Part shown: positions 43,834 through 52,802 of the stretch, piece by piece
Layout of the letters: each line of letters opens with the position of its first letter
Position numbering within the stretch: position 1 is the stretch's first letter
DNA from: Clostridium_AD sp964467165
GTDB taxonomy: Bacteria; Bacillota; Clostridia; Clostridiales; Clostridiaceae
Assembly (NCBI GenBank): GCA_964467165.1
Contig: CAYXOL010000018.1
Span: 1 to 64,000, forward strand
Direction of reading: 5' to 3'
DNA: 64,000 nt
Notes under the pieces: model-generated
Told to the model about the DNA's origin: nothing
Databases searched by the model: none
Seen by the model: only the letters and a program-made list of their open reading frames with translations
Made by a program: the position numbers and the translations under genes

Positions 43834-44529
43834 ATGACTATTAACAGTATTGCTCCTTGGGAATTATTACAAAAGAAAATGACATGGGAACAGCTAAAAT
43901 TAATCCATAATAAAAGAGTTTTGGATTTTGGAAGTGGGAATGGCATGACAGCTGACCATTTTGCTATGGACAATGAGGTTGTAGCAATTGAGCCAGATGA
44001 AAAGATGCTTAAAGATAGATTTACAGAAAATGGTTATATGCAAATAAAAGGAGACATGAAGGAACTTAAGAGTTTTCAAGATGAATCATTTGATGTGATA
44101 TTGTGCCACAATGTTTTTGAATATGCAGATGAAAGAAAAGAAATTATTAAAGAATTTTCAAGGATATTAAAAACCAATGGATATCTTTCCGTTTTAAAAC
44201 ATAATAAGGCTGGAAGAGTTATGCAGATGGTAGTGTTATTGAATAATTTTAAACATGCCAATGAATTATTAGAAGGCGTGAATGGAAATGCACAGGAGTT
44301 TGGTACTATTAATTACTATGAAGATACAGAAATATTAGAATGGTCAGATAAATTTAAAATAGAAAGAATCTACGGGATGAGAACATTTTGGGATTTGCAG
44401 CAAAATCAGGAAATCCAAAAGGATAACACATGGCAAGAGCAGATGTTGGAAATGGAACTGAAGGTAAGTGAATTGGAAGAGTATAAAGCCATAGCATCTT
44501 TTCATCATGTCATTTTACGAAAAAAGTAA
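43834..44529 (+). CDS. Class I SAM-dependent methyltransferase
   Basis: This 231-aa protein starts MTINSIAPWELL and has motif I RVLDFGSGNGMTADHF near residues 28-43, VVAIEPDEKML and VILCHNVFEYA. The C-terminus VSELEEYKAIASFHHVILRK is as in mycinamicin-like/S-adenosyl methyltransferases of Firmicutes. ATG 43834 is chosen for AAGAGGTG upstream. Confidence 0.85.
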   Translation: MTINSIAPWELLQKKMTWEQLKLIHNKRVLDFGSGNGMTADHFAMDNEVVAIEPDEKMLKDRFTENGYMQIKGDMKELKSFQDESFDVILCHNVFEYADERKEIIKEFSRILKTNGYLSVLKHNKAGRVMQMVVLLNNFKHANELLEGVNGNAQEFGTINYYEDTEILEWSDKFKIERIYGMRTFWDLQQNQEIQKDNTWQEQMLEMELKVSELEEYKAIASFHHVILRKK

Positions 44530-44625
44530 TGAAAGTTATGATCATAATTATTCGGTCTAAGGAAGTGATTTAGTTTGATTAATGATATTATATGGATTAG
44601 GTAATGGTTTCATTGATAATTTTAA

Positions 44626-44716
44626 TATTTATAAAAATAATATTCAATTTACCGAATTCGCTGATTTTAATATAGATTCATTGAAGATGTTGAGTGAGAT
44701 AATTAATAAAAATTGA
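44626..44716 (+). pseudogene. Short C-terminal relic, unrecognised
   Basis: The frame reads NIYKNNIQFTEFADFNIDSL then KMLSEIINKN and TGA, with no start or SD. It ends just before the SD of the next GNAT gene. Confidence 0.3.
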
Positions 44717-44730
44717 AATTGAGGTGCAGT

Positions 44731-45195
44731 ATGGAAATAACCATAGTAAAAGGGAGTAGGAATTATCTAAGTGATTGTGAAGATATATTATTAAATTCTG
44801 AACTAGGAATAAGATATTTTCCGGAAAAAGGAAGTGCTAGAAAGACATTAGAGGATGGATTTAATAAGCAACAGATATATGTTGCACTAGATATTAATCA
44901 TAATTGTACGGGTTTCATATGGTTTATTTTAGAAGGGGCATTTCATTCATTTCCATATCTTCATATTATCGCAGTTAAGAAAGAAAATCGCAAACTTGGA
45001 ATAGGGAAAAAACTATTAGAATTCTTCCAGGATATTTGCTTTATAGACTATAAAAAACTGTTTCTAGTAGTTTCAGATTTTAATCCAAATGCTAAAATAT
45101 TGTATGAAAGTTTTGGATACCTAGAAATTGCTATTATACCTAGTTTGTATAGAGAAGGAATAACTGAATGTTTAATGATGAAATTGAGAGAATAG
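44731..45195 (+). CDS. GNAT N-acetyltransferase
   Basis: This 154-aa protein has motif A NRKLGIGKKLLEFF at 86-99 and LYESFGYLEIA as the closing segment. ATG 44731 is supported by GAGGTG; the frame extends to TTG 44713 but relatives start at MEITIVKG. Substrate unknown. Confidence 0.85.
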   Translation: MEITIVKGSRNYLSDCEDILLNSELGIRYFPEKGSARKTLEDGFNKQQIYVALDINHNCTGFIWFILEGAFHSFPYLHIIAVKKENRKLGIGKKLLEFFQDICFIDYKKLFLVVSDFNPNAKILYESFGYLEIAIIPSLYREGITECLMMKLRE

Positions 45196-45236
45196 AAGAG
45201 ATGTTGAGGAAATATTAATAAAAGGAGAAATAATTC

Positions 45237-45281
45237 ATGGAAAATTGTTGGTTGTGGATAATACTTTTACACTCTAATTAG
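45237..45281 (+). other. SD plus 14-codon ORF, possible remnant of a deleted gene
   Basis: AAAAGGAGAAATAATTC and ATG 45237 form a good initiation site, but the frame stops after MENCWLWIILLHSN. It may be what is left of a core-deleted gene. Confidence 0.2.
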
Positions 45282-45324
45282 GCATGAACTTTTTTTATAT
45301 TAACACTACTGCTGGAGGTAATAT

Positions 45325-45867
45325 ATGATTATTGAAAATAAAAGAATAGAAGGTAAAAGTCTAACATGGATACTTCGATGCCCAACAAAATATGATGCAA
45401 TTAAATTAGCTGAATTAAGAGTTAAAATCGATGGAGAAACAGAAAATCTTGATAGGGAATCTGGTGAAGGTTTATTAACTCCAGATGATTTTGAAAAACT
45501 TATTTATGAAGATGGAGTAGCGGAAAAAACTATATTTTTAGTTGCAGAAGTAGAAGGTGAAATTGTTGGTTTTACTCGCTTAGAAGGAAGTAAACTAAGT
45601 AGATTTAGACATAAAGCAGAGTTTGGAATATGTATATCAAAGGAATACCGGGGTCATGGAATTGGTAAAGTATTATTAGAAAATATTTTGATGTGGGCAG
45701 ATACTGTGGGAATTGAAAAAATTTCATTAACTGTGGTACAAATAAATACAAAAGCAATTAAATTATATAAAAAATACGGATTTGTAGAAGAAGGGTTATT
45801 AATAAAGGATCGTATTCATAAAGATGGAAACTATTATAATACAGTTATAATGGGAAGATGCTCATAA
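45325..45867 (+). CDS. GNAT N-acetyltransferase (RimL-like)
   Basis: This 180-aa protein has motif A YRGHGIGKVLLENIL at 108-122 and the tail LYKKYGFVEEGLLIKDR typical of RimL/YdaF-like enzymes. SD CTGGAGG. The next ATG starts three bases after the stop, but the better start of the next gene is further on, so operon coupling is possible. Confidence 0.85.
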   Translation: MIIENKRIEGKSLTWILRCPTKYDAIKLAELRVKIDGETENLDRESGEGLLTPDDFEKLIYEDGVAEKTIFLVAEVEGEIVGFTRLEGSKLSRFRHKAEFGICISKEYRGHGIGKVLLENILMWADTVGIEKISLTVVQINTKAIKLYKKYGFVEEGLLIKDRIHKDGNYYNTVIMGRCS

Positions 45868-45909
45868 GCTATGAATAATCTTAGTACTTTAAGAAAGGAA
45901 GTAAATAAT

Positions 45910-46689
45910 ATGAATGACACTATTATTTCTGAATTTAATAATAATATAAAAGTCTACTATACAAATCAAAAGTTATCTTTACCTATGACTTATGTTGAAG
46001 AGGTTAAAAAACATTGGGAAAGCCTATTTATTAATGGCAAAAAGTTTTTCAATGGGGATGTATTCACAATTAATAATATAGAAACTAATGAAGAAGGTGT
46101 AAATATTTTTGTTGGATTAACTGATTATGCGCATTTTTTGTATACCATAAATAAAAATAATTATGAAGTTAATGATTGTAGAGTTATTCATACCTCCGTT
46201 TTGATAGAAACTAAGGATAATAAATTTGCTATTGGTGAAATGAATGAGGGAACAGCATTTCCTTTTAAGCTTCAGTTTATAGGTGGAGGAATAGATAAAA
46301 ATGATATTAATGGCGAAATTTTAGATTTAGAGCATAATATAAAAAAAGAAATTTTAGAAGAGCTAGGTATTGAAGTTGACAATAAAAGTATTGTGAAAAG
46401 CTTGAAACCTTGCTATTTGAAAAGTGGAGGCCTAAATAACTTTCTATCAGCTATTTATAAATTGAAATTATTAATTAATGAAGATGAGCTTAAGGTGCTA
46501 TTGAAGAAGCATAATGAAGATTTAGCATTAAAAATGGAAATGCAAGAAATAAGATCCTTGATTTTTCTTGATGCTAAAAAACAAGCTATAGAAGAATTTG
46601 TAATTAAAGATAAAAGAGAGAAGGATGGGAATCTTATTGCAACTTTGGAGGCAGCAGTTGGAATAAGACCAGTTTTAGAATTCAAGTAA
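45910..46689 (+). CDS. NUDIX-like hydrolase with long N-terminal extension
   Basis: This 259-aa protein has about 95 residues of unrecognised domain (MTYVEEVKKHWESLFING), then a Nudix core: VIHTSVLIETKDN, FIGGGIDKND and KKEILEELGIEV. The box has Lys for the usual Arg and a longer spacer between the Gly and the REx(2)EE part, so it is a divergent member. ATG 45910 is preferred over ATG 45871 because AAAGGAAG lies before it. Confidence 0.7.
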   Translation: MNDTIISEFNNNIKVYYTNQKLSLPMTYVEEVKKHWESLFINGKKFFNGDVFTINNIETNEEGVNIFVGLTDYAHFLYTINKNNYEVNDCRVIHTSVLIETKDNKFAIGEMNEGTAFPFKLQFIGGGIDKNDINGEILDLEHNIKKEILEELGIEVDNKSIVKSLKPCYLKSGGLNNFLSAIYKLKLLINEDELKVLLKKHNEDLALKMEMQEIRSLIFLDAKKQAIEEFVIKDKREKDGNLIATLEAAVGIRPVLEFK

Positions 46690-46705
46690 ATAACGGAGGG
46701 AAAAC

Positions 46706-47392
46706 ATGAAGAAAATTGGCATAATTGGTGCTATGGAGTTAGAAATTAAATTATTGCTAGATAATTTGGAGTTAAATAAAAAAGAGAATATTTCAGGATT
46801 TTCATATTACTCTGGGAGAATATTAGGACAAGATATTGTTATAACATCCTGTAGCATAGGAAAGGTAAATGCAGCAGCCTGCACCCAAATACTTATAGAT
46901 AAATTTAATGTAGATTGTATAATAAATACAGGAATAGCAGGGGGATTACATAGTGATGTTAAGCTTTGTGATGTAGTGATATCCAGTGACGTTACTTATC
47001 ATGATGTGAGAAAAAGTCAGATGAAACAATGGTTTCCTTTCAAAGAGAGTTTTGAAAGTGATAATAAATTGGTGGAAGCCGCAATAAAATCATGTAACAG
47101 TATTGAAAACAAAGAATGGAAATATCACATAGGAAGAATAGTTAGTGGAGAGTGTTTTGTTTCAGATAAGAAGTTAAAGGAAACTATAATAAAAGATTAT
47201 TCACCACATTGCGTAGAGATGGAAGGGGCTGCCATTGGACATATTTCACATATTAACAACGTTCCTTTCTTAATTATAAGATGCATATCAGATAACGCTG
47301 ATGATGACGCTACTCTAGATTATGAAACATTCGAAACAATTGCAGCGAGTCAAGCATCAAATATAATTTTAAAGATGATAAACATGCTTTAA
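46706..47392 (+). CDS. mtnN: 5'-methylthioadenosine/S-adenosylhomocysteine nucleosidase
   Basis: This 228-aa protein has IGAMELEI with catalytic Glu near residue 11-13, TGIAGGLHSDVKLCDVVISS, VEMEGAAIGHI with the ribose-binding Glu and RCISDNADDD with the catalytic Asp. It cleaves adenine from MTA and SAH in sulfur salvage, which also relieves product inhibition of methyltransferases. Chromosomes normally hold one copy; an extra copy here would fit mobile cargo, but I cannot see the rest of the genome. SD ACGGAGGG. Confidence 0.9.
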   Translation: MKKIGIIGAMELEIKLLLDNLELNKKENISGFSYYSGRILGQDIVITSCSIGKVNAAACTQILIDKFNVDCIINTGIAGGLHSDVKLCDVVISSDVTYHDVRKSQMKQWFPFKESFESDNKLVEAAIKSCNSIENKEWKYHIGRIVSGECFVSDKKLKETIIKDYSPHCVEMEGAAIGHISHINNVPFLIIRCISDNADDDATLDYETFETIAASQASNIILKMINML

Positions 47393-47421
47393 ACAAAAGT
47401 AACTATAAAGAGGAGTCTATA

Positions 47422-47694
47422 ATGAGTAGAATAACAAAATTAAAGGTTGGTGATTCCATCGGTATTTTTTCACCATCATCGCCTATAACATATTTATGCC
47501 CTAATAGATTTGAAAGAGCTAAAAAATTTTTACAGAGTAAGGGCTTTAAAATAGTGGAAGGTACGAAACTACCATTCATTACTGATTTTGATTGCTGTCA
47601 TACACACCCCATGATGACTCTACCAATAGGATGTGCAGTTGAACTTGATGCAACAAATAAGAAAGTAACCATCATTGAAGAATGGTTTAATTAA
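47422..47694 (+). pseudogene. Core-deleted S66 LD-carboxypeptidase/MccF-like gene
   Basis: The first ~45 residues (KLKVGDSIGIFSPSSPIT, RFERAKKFLQSKGFKIVEG) match the N-terminus and the last ~40 (FDCCHTHPMMTLPIGCAVEL, DATNKKV) match the C-terminus of S66 peptidases, which are about 340 aa. Around 250 residues with the catalytic Ser-Glu-His are missing, yet the frame is kept. SD AAGAGGAG and the stop remain. Confidence 0.8.
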
Positions 47695-47727
47695 TATTAT
47701 ATCCAGACTGTAAAGGTTGTGACTACA

Positions 47728-48732
47728 ATGATAGGTGGTATTTTAACTATTAAAAAATTATATAAAAGAAGATTGTTTCGCGTACTGGCACTTGTTTTAA
47801 TTATTCTATTCAGCGGTATATTATGGCAGCATACCATGAGTTACTACGAAGAAGATAAGTATAATCCCCCAGGTCAACTAATAGAAGTGGACAGCCATAA
47901 TATGCATATTTATTCAGCAGGTGAGGGCTCACCAACAGTAGTATTTACTGTTGGGTCAGGTACTCCATGTGCATATACTGACTATTATAATATTCAGAAA
48001 GAAGTATCAAAGACGGTAAGGACACTTTCCTATGATAGGCCAGGCTTCGGCTGGAGTGAGTCAACAAATGCACCAAGAACGATAGGTAAGCAGGTTGATG
48101 AGCTACATGAGCTATTATGCAAGGCTGGAGAAAAGCCTCCATACATACTAGTAGGACATTCGCTTTCTTCTCTAGAAGTACTTCATTATGCACAAATGTA
48201 TCCTGATGAAGTATTGGGTATTATTTTAATTGATGGTGGAAATCCAACATTCTATGCTAATTATAGTGAGTTTTCGGCTTTAGCCTTAAGTCGATTTTTT
48301 GAAGCCATGAGAATCACAGGAGTAGCTAGGGCTTTAGGCAACATTGGGATTTTTCTGCCTTTCGTTGGCGAGAATCAAAGACAAAAGTTGCTTCCACATG
48401 ATATACAAGCGGTGGATAGTATGATGTTCTATAATAAATTGGGACTGGATAAAAATAGAGACGCAATAAGAAATATTAATGAAAATGCTAACGAAGTTAT
48501 AAATAATGGGAAACTAGGTGATATACCACTAGTAATATTGACTGCAGGAAAGAGCGATAAAAAGTGGAAAGAAAGCCAAATTCAATTAAAATCTTGGTCT
48601 AACAACAGTAAACAAGAAGAGGTACTGGAATCATCACATTATATTCATTGGAATTATCCAAATATAATAGTAGAAAAAATAAATGAATTAATAAAAAGTT
48701 CAAAGACAGATTCTTTTAATACGAACCGGTAA
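47728..48732 (+). CDS. Membrane-anchored alpha/beta hydrolase
   Basis: A single TM (about 15-33, LALVLIILFSGILWQH) is followed by an outside or membrane-tethered hydrolase: VDSHNMHIYSAGEGSPTVVF, YDRPGFGWSE, nucleophile elbow VGHSLSS and a late His in ESSHYIHW. About 334 aa. This is the layout of Bacillus-type exported esterases. The SD is weak (AAGGTTGTG), and GTG 47719 is an alternative start. Confidence 0.8.
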   Translation: MIGGILTIKKLYKRRLFRVLALVLIILFSGILWQHTMSYYEEDKYNPPGQLIEVDSHNMHIYSAGEGSPTVVFTVGSGTPCAYTDYYNIQKEVSKTVRTLSYDRPGFGWSESTNAPRTIGKQVDELHELLCKAGEKPPYILVGHSLSSLEVLHYAQMYPDEVLGIILIDGGNPTFYANYSEFSALALSRFFEAMRITGVARALGNIGIFLPFVGENQRQKLLPHDIQAVDSMMFYNKLGLDKNRDAIRNINENANEVINNGKLGDIPLVILTAGKSDKKWKESQIQLKSWSNNSKQEEVLESSHYIHWNYPNIIVEKINELIKSSKTDSFNTNR

Positions 48733-48768
48733 AAAGGTATATTATAGAATTAAAAGTGGAGGTAAAAT

Positions 48769-49299
48769 ATGAAAGATGTTAAATTAATTGAACCAAGCTT
48801 AATATATAAGGAGTCATTTCTTGAATTTGCTCAGGATGTTAAGAATACGGGATATGAATCATATGGACTTTATACAAAAGCAGAAGAAGATTTTGAGGAA
48901 TTTGTTACTGACCTTACTAATTCTAGTAAGGGTATTAACATTCAAAAGGGATGGTCCCCATGTAGTAGCTATTGGCTTATAGATGATAGTTGCGAAGTAG
49001 TTGGAGTAATTAGAATTAGACATCGAGTTGATAGTGATTACTTGCAGATGATTGGTCATATTGGCTACGAGATAAAATCTTGTCGTAGAAAAGAAGGTTT
49101 TGGAAGTAAATTGCTTGAGTTAGGTTTAGCCGAAGCTGGAAAACTTGGATTAGAAAAAGTTTTAATAACCTGTAATGAAGATAACATTGGTTCCCTACGA
49201 ATTATTGAAAAATTCAATGGTGCGTACAAGCAGTCATTTATTGAGGGTAAGACGGGGAAGAACGTGCTACAATATGAAGTAAGTACAAATAAATATTAA
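48769..49299 (+). CDS. GNAT N-acetyltransferase
   Basis: This 176-aa protein has motif A RRKEGFGSKLLELGL at 106-120 and ITCNEDNIGSLRIIEKFNG. It is a paralogue of the GNAT at 24964, sharing GHIGY and the TCN(E/D)DNIGS phrase. SD TGGAGG. Substrate unknown. Confidence 0.85.
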   Translation: MKDVKLIEPSLIYKESFLEFAQDVKNTGYESYGLYTKAEEDFEEFVTDLTNSSKGINIQKGWSPCSSYWLIDDSCEVVGVIRIRHRVDSDYLQMIGHIGYEIKSCRRKEGFGSKLLELGLAEAGKLGLEKVLITCNEDNIGSLRIIEKFNGAYKQSFIEGKTGKNVLQYEVSTNKY

Positions 49300-49491
49300 G
49301 TCTATGACACCTGAGTATTGTAATAGTGAAAATTTAGGTGTTATTTATGGATTCAGGAGCTTTTTTATTAAAAGTCTATCTGATTATTTAAATATTAATT
49401 CATTTTAAATTTGTTGAAAGTTTAAAAATGCAGACCCAGAGCATTATAAATATGAGGTATGGATTCCAGTTTCGAAAAAGGAGAATTAGAT

Positions 49492-49944
49492 ATGGTACAT
49501 TTGATATATTGTGATGATAAAGAAAAGGTATTAGAAAAAATATTGGCTGGTTCTAAAACAATGATTATAAGAGCAGCGGCAGGAAGGAAGATTCCTCATA
49601 GTAGAGTGTTCGATGGAGAGAAACTTTACTTTATGAAAAAAGGTACAGCTAAAATCTCTGCAACTGCAACTGTGAAATCAGTTCAAAATCACATTAAATT
49701 GTCGGAAGATGAAATAGTAAAAGCATTTGCCGATAATCAAGAAAAATTGAATTTATCCAAAAAACAACAAGAGCGTTGGCATAAAAAATGTATGTGCTTG
49801 GTAGAGTTTGAGAATGTGAGTGAAATCCAAACTCTTGACTTTGAACATCAGGGTAATATGGATGATTGGCTTATTGTTGAAAAAATTGAAGATGTAGTTG
49901 TTGGAACATGCATTCCATATAACTATGACAAATCAAAATTTTAG
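49492..49944 (+). CDS. ASCH/PUA-like domain protein
   Basis: From ATG 49492 (SD AAAAGGAG) the 150 residues form a compact beta-rich domain: KILAGSKTMIIRAAAGRKIP, GEKLYFMKKG then a long helix and CLVEFENVSEIQ. This resembles ASCH-type RNA-binding folds. The fragment that follows is from a DUF5131 (phage Gp37/Gp68-like) protein, and both may come from one phage- or plasmid-type module. Function unknown. Confidence 0.6.
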   Translation: MVHLIYCDDKEKVLEKILAGSKTMIIRAAAGRKIPHSRVFDGEKLYFMKKGTAKISATATVKSVQNHIKLSEDEIVKAFADNQEKLNLSKKQQERWHKKCMCLVEFENVSEIQTLDFEHQGNMDDWLIVEKIEDVVVGTCIPYNYDKSKF

Positions 49945-49945
49945 G

Positions 49946-50317
49946 TGGTGTTGCTATGGCAATGTGACTGTTGGCTGCACTGTTGAAAATCAAGATAGAG
50001 CAGATTTTAGGCTTTCCATGTTTGCTACCTTTCCAATAAAGCATAGGAATGTAATTTGCCAGCCACTTATCGAAGAGGTAAATATTAAAAAATATCTGGA
50101 CAATGTTGAATTGGTTGTAGTTGGTGGTGAATCTGATAAAAATGCAAGACCACTGAATTACAATTGGGTTTTATCTATTCGAGAGCAGTGCATAACTAAA
50201 GGAGTCCGTTTTGAGTTTAGGCAATGTGGAACTCGCTTTATCAAGGATGGTAAGGAATACACACTTAATGTCAGAGATTTATGCAGTCAAGCAAGAAAAG
50301 CAAATATTGACTGTTAA
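49946..50317 (+). pseudogene. C-terminal half of a DUF5131 (Gp37/Gp68-type) protein
   Basis: The frame reads GNVTVGCTVENQDRADFRL, then ICQPLIEEVNIKKYL, VVVGGES, NARPLNYNWVLSIREQC and FEFRQCGTRF, the second half of DUF5131 proteins. The N-terminus, which holds a radical-SAM-like Cys cluster in complete members, is absent. The frame is continuous with the end of the ASCH gene in another phase. Confidence 0.7.
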
Positions 50318-50387
50318 TTTCACGTTTAACCAGGGGATACAGGGTATGATCATAATCTGTAATTATAGTTAATAATAAAGGAGATTG

Positions 50388-50855
50388 ATGAAATTGTATC
50401 ACATACTTGCAGCTGGCGGTAATGAAGCAAATGAATTAAATAGGATAGCAATCGAATCAGAATCATATTGGGGCTATGATTCTGATTTTATGGATAAATT
50501 CAAGATTATTTACCAAGTAACTGAGGAATTTATTAAAGGAAATCAAACATTTATTCTTTATGAAGATGAAAGAATTATAGGGTTTTATTCCATTTCAAAT
50601 AAACCAAAAGGAAATGAACTAGAATATTTTTATATTGAACCTCACTGTATAGGAAAAGGTTACGGTAAAGGAATGTGGGACCATTTGATTAATTATTGTA
50701 AAGCACATAATATAAAGGATTTTGCATTAGTAACAAGCCCACAAGCGAAAAGGTTTTATGAAAAAATGGGAGCAATGTATATAGGGGAAGTAGAATCCAC
50801 TTTAGAAAAGGGAAGGGAAATCCCAAAACTCAAGTGTATCTTATCAGATATTTAA
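50388..50855 (+). CDS. GNAT N-acetyltransferase
   Basis: This 155-aa protein has motif A CIGKGYGKGMWDHL at 87-100 and AKRFYEKMGAMYIGEV, the YybD-like GNAT pattern. ATG 50388 has AAAGGAG upstream. The C-terminus IPKLKCIL is normal. Substrate unknown. Confidence 0.85.
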   Translation: MKLYHILAAGGNEANELNRIAIESESYWGYDSDFMDKFKIIYQVTEEFIKGNQTFILYEDERIIGFYSISNKPKGNELEYFYIEPHCIGKGYGKGMWDHLINYCKAHNIKDFALVTSPQAKRFYEKMGAMYIGEVESTLEKGREIPKLKCILSDI

Positions 50856-50922
50856 TTCAGCTATTTAAATACGTGTGGTGCTTACTTCATCAGATGTACT
50901 ATTTCACAGAACAAATTGTTCC

Positions 50923-50940
50923 AGTCCGCCTTGGCTGGTT
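50923..50940 (+). repeat. Partial conserved block
   Basis: AGTCCGCCTTGGCTGGTT preceded by AACAAATTGTTCC matches the start of the terminator in the conserved block, but the right arm and the following 50 bp are replaced. Confidence 0.55.
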
Positions 50941-50984
50941 GCTCATAACATAGAAAGTTGTTTAAATTAAGGAGGCTAAAAATC

Positions 50985-51245
50985 ATGCCAAAAGTAAAGC
51001 TAACCATAAAAGAAAGTGAATGTCGGTCTGGGTATTACAATAAGGGTGATAGTTTTATTGTTGAAGATATATGTCCACCTATTTGTCATGAACTTTGGAA
51101 TAACATTTATCCAAGTGTGTATGCTCTTCTAAATGGTGCTACATTAGACTATGGAAATTGCAAAGATAAAAAATTCGAAATGAAATGCCCTGATAATGGT
51201 AGGGTTGTTATTTTGGGAGAAATAGAAGAGAAGGGCGATAAGTAA
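50985..51245 (+). CDS. TIGR04076-type small protein
   Basis: This 86-aa protein shows KESECRSGYYNKGDSF, DICPPICHELWNNIYPSVYA and CPDNGRVVILGEIE, with Cys at several conserved positions, matching the uncharacterised TIGR04076 family. ATG 50985 is chosen because AAGGAGG precedes it; the frame is open further upstream. The Cys residues may bind a metal. Function unknown. Confidence 0.75.
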   Translation: MPKVKLTIKESECRSGYYNKGDSFIVEDICPPICHELWNNIYPSVYALLNGATLDYGNCKDKKFEMKCPDNGRVVILGEIEEKGDK

Positions 51246-51280
51246 TTATCTTCTTGTCTATAAATTTGGGGAGGAAAAAG

Positions 51281-52222
51281 ATGGGTAAAATCGATTATTC
51301 ACAGTTTACAAATACATATTCTATTATTGCATTTGATCCAATTAAAAATCAGTTGGGAATTGCAATGCAAACCCATAACTTTGCAGCATGTAACCGCGTC
51401 ATTTACGCAGAACCTGGTGTTGGGGTAGTTGCAAGTCAGTCATATACAAATCCTAGTTATGGATTTGACGGCCTTAAAATGATGAGAGAAGGAAAATTGC
51501 CTGAACAAATACTAAAAGATTTAATAGAACGAGATGTAGATTCAGAATATAGGCAAATTGGTATTATAGATGCTTATGGGAATGTTAGTGCGCATACAGG
51601 AAGTAAATGCATTAGGGAAGCAGGCCATCGAATAGGTAAACACTTTTCATGTCAAGCTAACATGATGTTAAAAGATACAGTTTGGGATGCAATGGGAAGT
51701 GCATTTGAAAATTCTGATGGTGAATTAGTTGATTGTATTATGAATGCAATGGAGGCCGCTGAATCTGAAGGTGGGGATATTCGCGGAGCACAATCTGCAG
51801 CAATCACTATAGTTACATCTAATCCAATTGACAAACCCTGGTTAGGTTATATTTATGATTTTAAAGTATATGATAATCCTAAACCCTTAAAAGAACTCAG
51901 ACGACTCATTAACTTAAAAAAAGCTAATAACTCCATTGATAGTGCTCATAGAATACTTCATGAAAGTAGCTTAGAAAGTACAAAAATATCTTCATCAATT
52001 AAACAGTTTACAGTTGCTGTAAATAAAATACCTAATGAAGATAGCAGAGTACAGCAGCAATTTTATTATGCCATGAGCTTATTAAAGTCCGGTTTAAAAG
52101 ATGAGTCGATTTCTTTGCTTAAAAGCGTATTTACAGCTAGACCAATTTGGAAAGAGGTAGCATCTAGAATTTCAAAAGCAGAATCTAATGAATGTCTTTC
52201 TCAAATAATAGATACTCTTTAA
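51281..52222 (+). CDS. DUF1028 (Ntn-hydrolase-like) protein
   Basis: In this 313-aa protein the N-terminal ~200 residues match DUF1028: NTYSIIAFDPIKNQLGIAMQ, GVGVVASQSYTNPSYG, HTGSKC and SEGGDIRGAQSAA. A C-terminal ~100-residue helical extension follows, with TPR-like repeats (FYYAMSLLKSGLKDESISLL). DUF1028 proteins resemble Ntn hydrolases and some cleave carbamoyl or amide groups, but the substrate is unknown. SD GGGGAGG before ATG 51281. Confidence 0.8.
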   Translation: MGKIDYSQFTNTYSIIAFDPIKNQLGIAMQTHNFAACNRVIYAEPGVGVVASQSYTNPSYGFDGLKMMREGKLPEQILKDLIERDVDSEYRQIGIIDAYGNVSAHTGSKCIREAGHRIGKHFSCQANMMLKDTVWDAMGSAFENSDGELVDCIMNAMEAAESEGGDIRGAQSAAITIVTSNPIDKPWLGYIYDFKVYDNPKPLKELRRLINLKKANNSIDSAHRILHESSLESTKISSSIKQFTVAVNKIPNEDSRVQQQFYYAMSLLKSGLKDESISLLKSVFTARPIWKEVASRISKAESNECLSQIIDTL

Positions 52223-52300
52223 ACTTAAAGGATAAAACTTATAACATGAAATTCTTTCATATTGCGCTTGCTAGACTGTTAATCCACACCAAAATATTAG

Positions 52301-52372
52301 AGTCCGCCTTTACTGGTGGGCTCTTTTTATGTAGCAATGTGTAAATTAATGGTTTATAATCTATATATAGGG
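52301..52372 (+). repeat. Conserved cassette-end block, copy 5 with terminator
   Basis: AGTCCGCC (52301-52308) pairs with GGTGGGCT (52315-52322) allowing G-T pairs, then CTTTTTATGTAG. GTGTAAATTAATGGTTTATA and ATCTATATATAGGGTAG follow. No attC-like hairpin is visible after it; a gene fragment begins at once. Confidence 0.8.
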
Positions 52373-52384
52373 TAGTAGCATTAG

Positions 52385-52726
52385 TCAGATGCCATTGTTG
52401 TTGATTCAGATGAGAGTCTTCAGGAAATACAAATTTCTAAAGATCAAAAATATGATTATATTGAATGGTATACAGATAAAAAGAATATATATTCATTGAA
52501 TTGGGGATGTACAGATAAAAGGGCAAATGAATTGATTAATTATTTTAAAGATAATATGAAGGTAAGATATGAAGTGGAGTTATGGTCAACTTGGATAGAT
52601 GAATGTAAAAAGCCAACCAAGTACTACAAAGATATTGAAGATTTAAAAGTTGTAGACATAGAGAAAGTGTTTAATTGTTTTGGGTTTGATAAGCCCAAAT
52701 GTATTGTTATATCAAAAACAGCATAA
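52385..52726 (+). pseudogene. Fragment of an unrecognised protein lacking its start
   Basis: The frame opens after TAG 52382 and runs to TAA 52726: VVDSDESLQEIQISK, YIEWYTDKKNIYSLNWG, then ANELINYFKDNMKVRYEVEL. There is no ATG or SD at the N-terminus, and it directly abuts the conserved block, so the 5' end was probably deleted. TTG 52496 is an in-frame alternative without an SD. Confidence 0.5.
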
Positions 52727-52802
52727 TTGTAATAGTTTAAAAAAACTTTAGTGATGTATTATTGGAAGAATTATTTATATTTATAAAGTGAGGGATAAAT
52801 TT

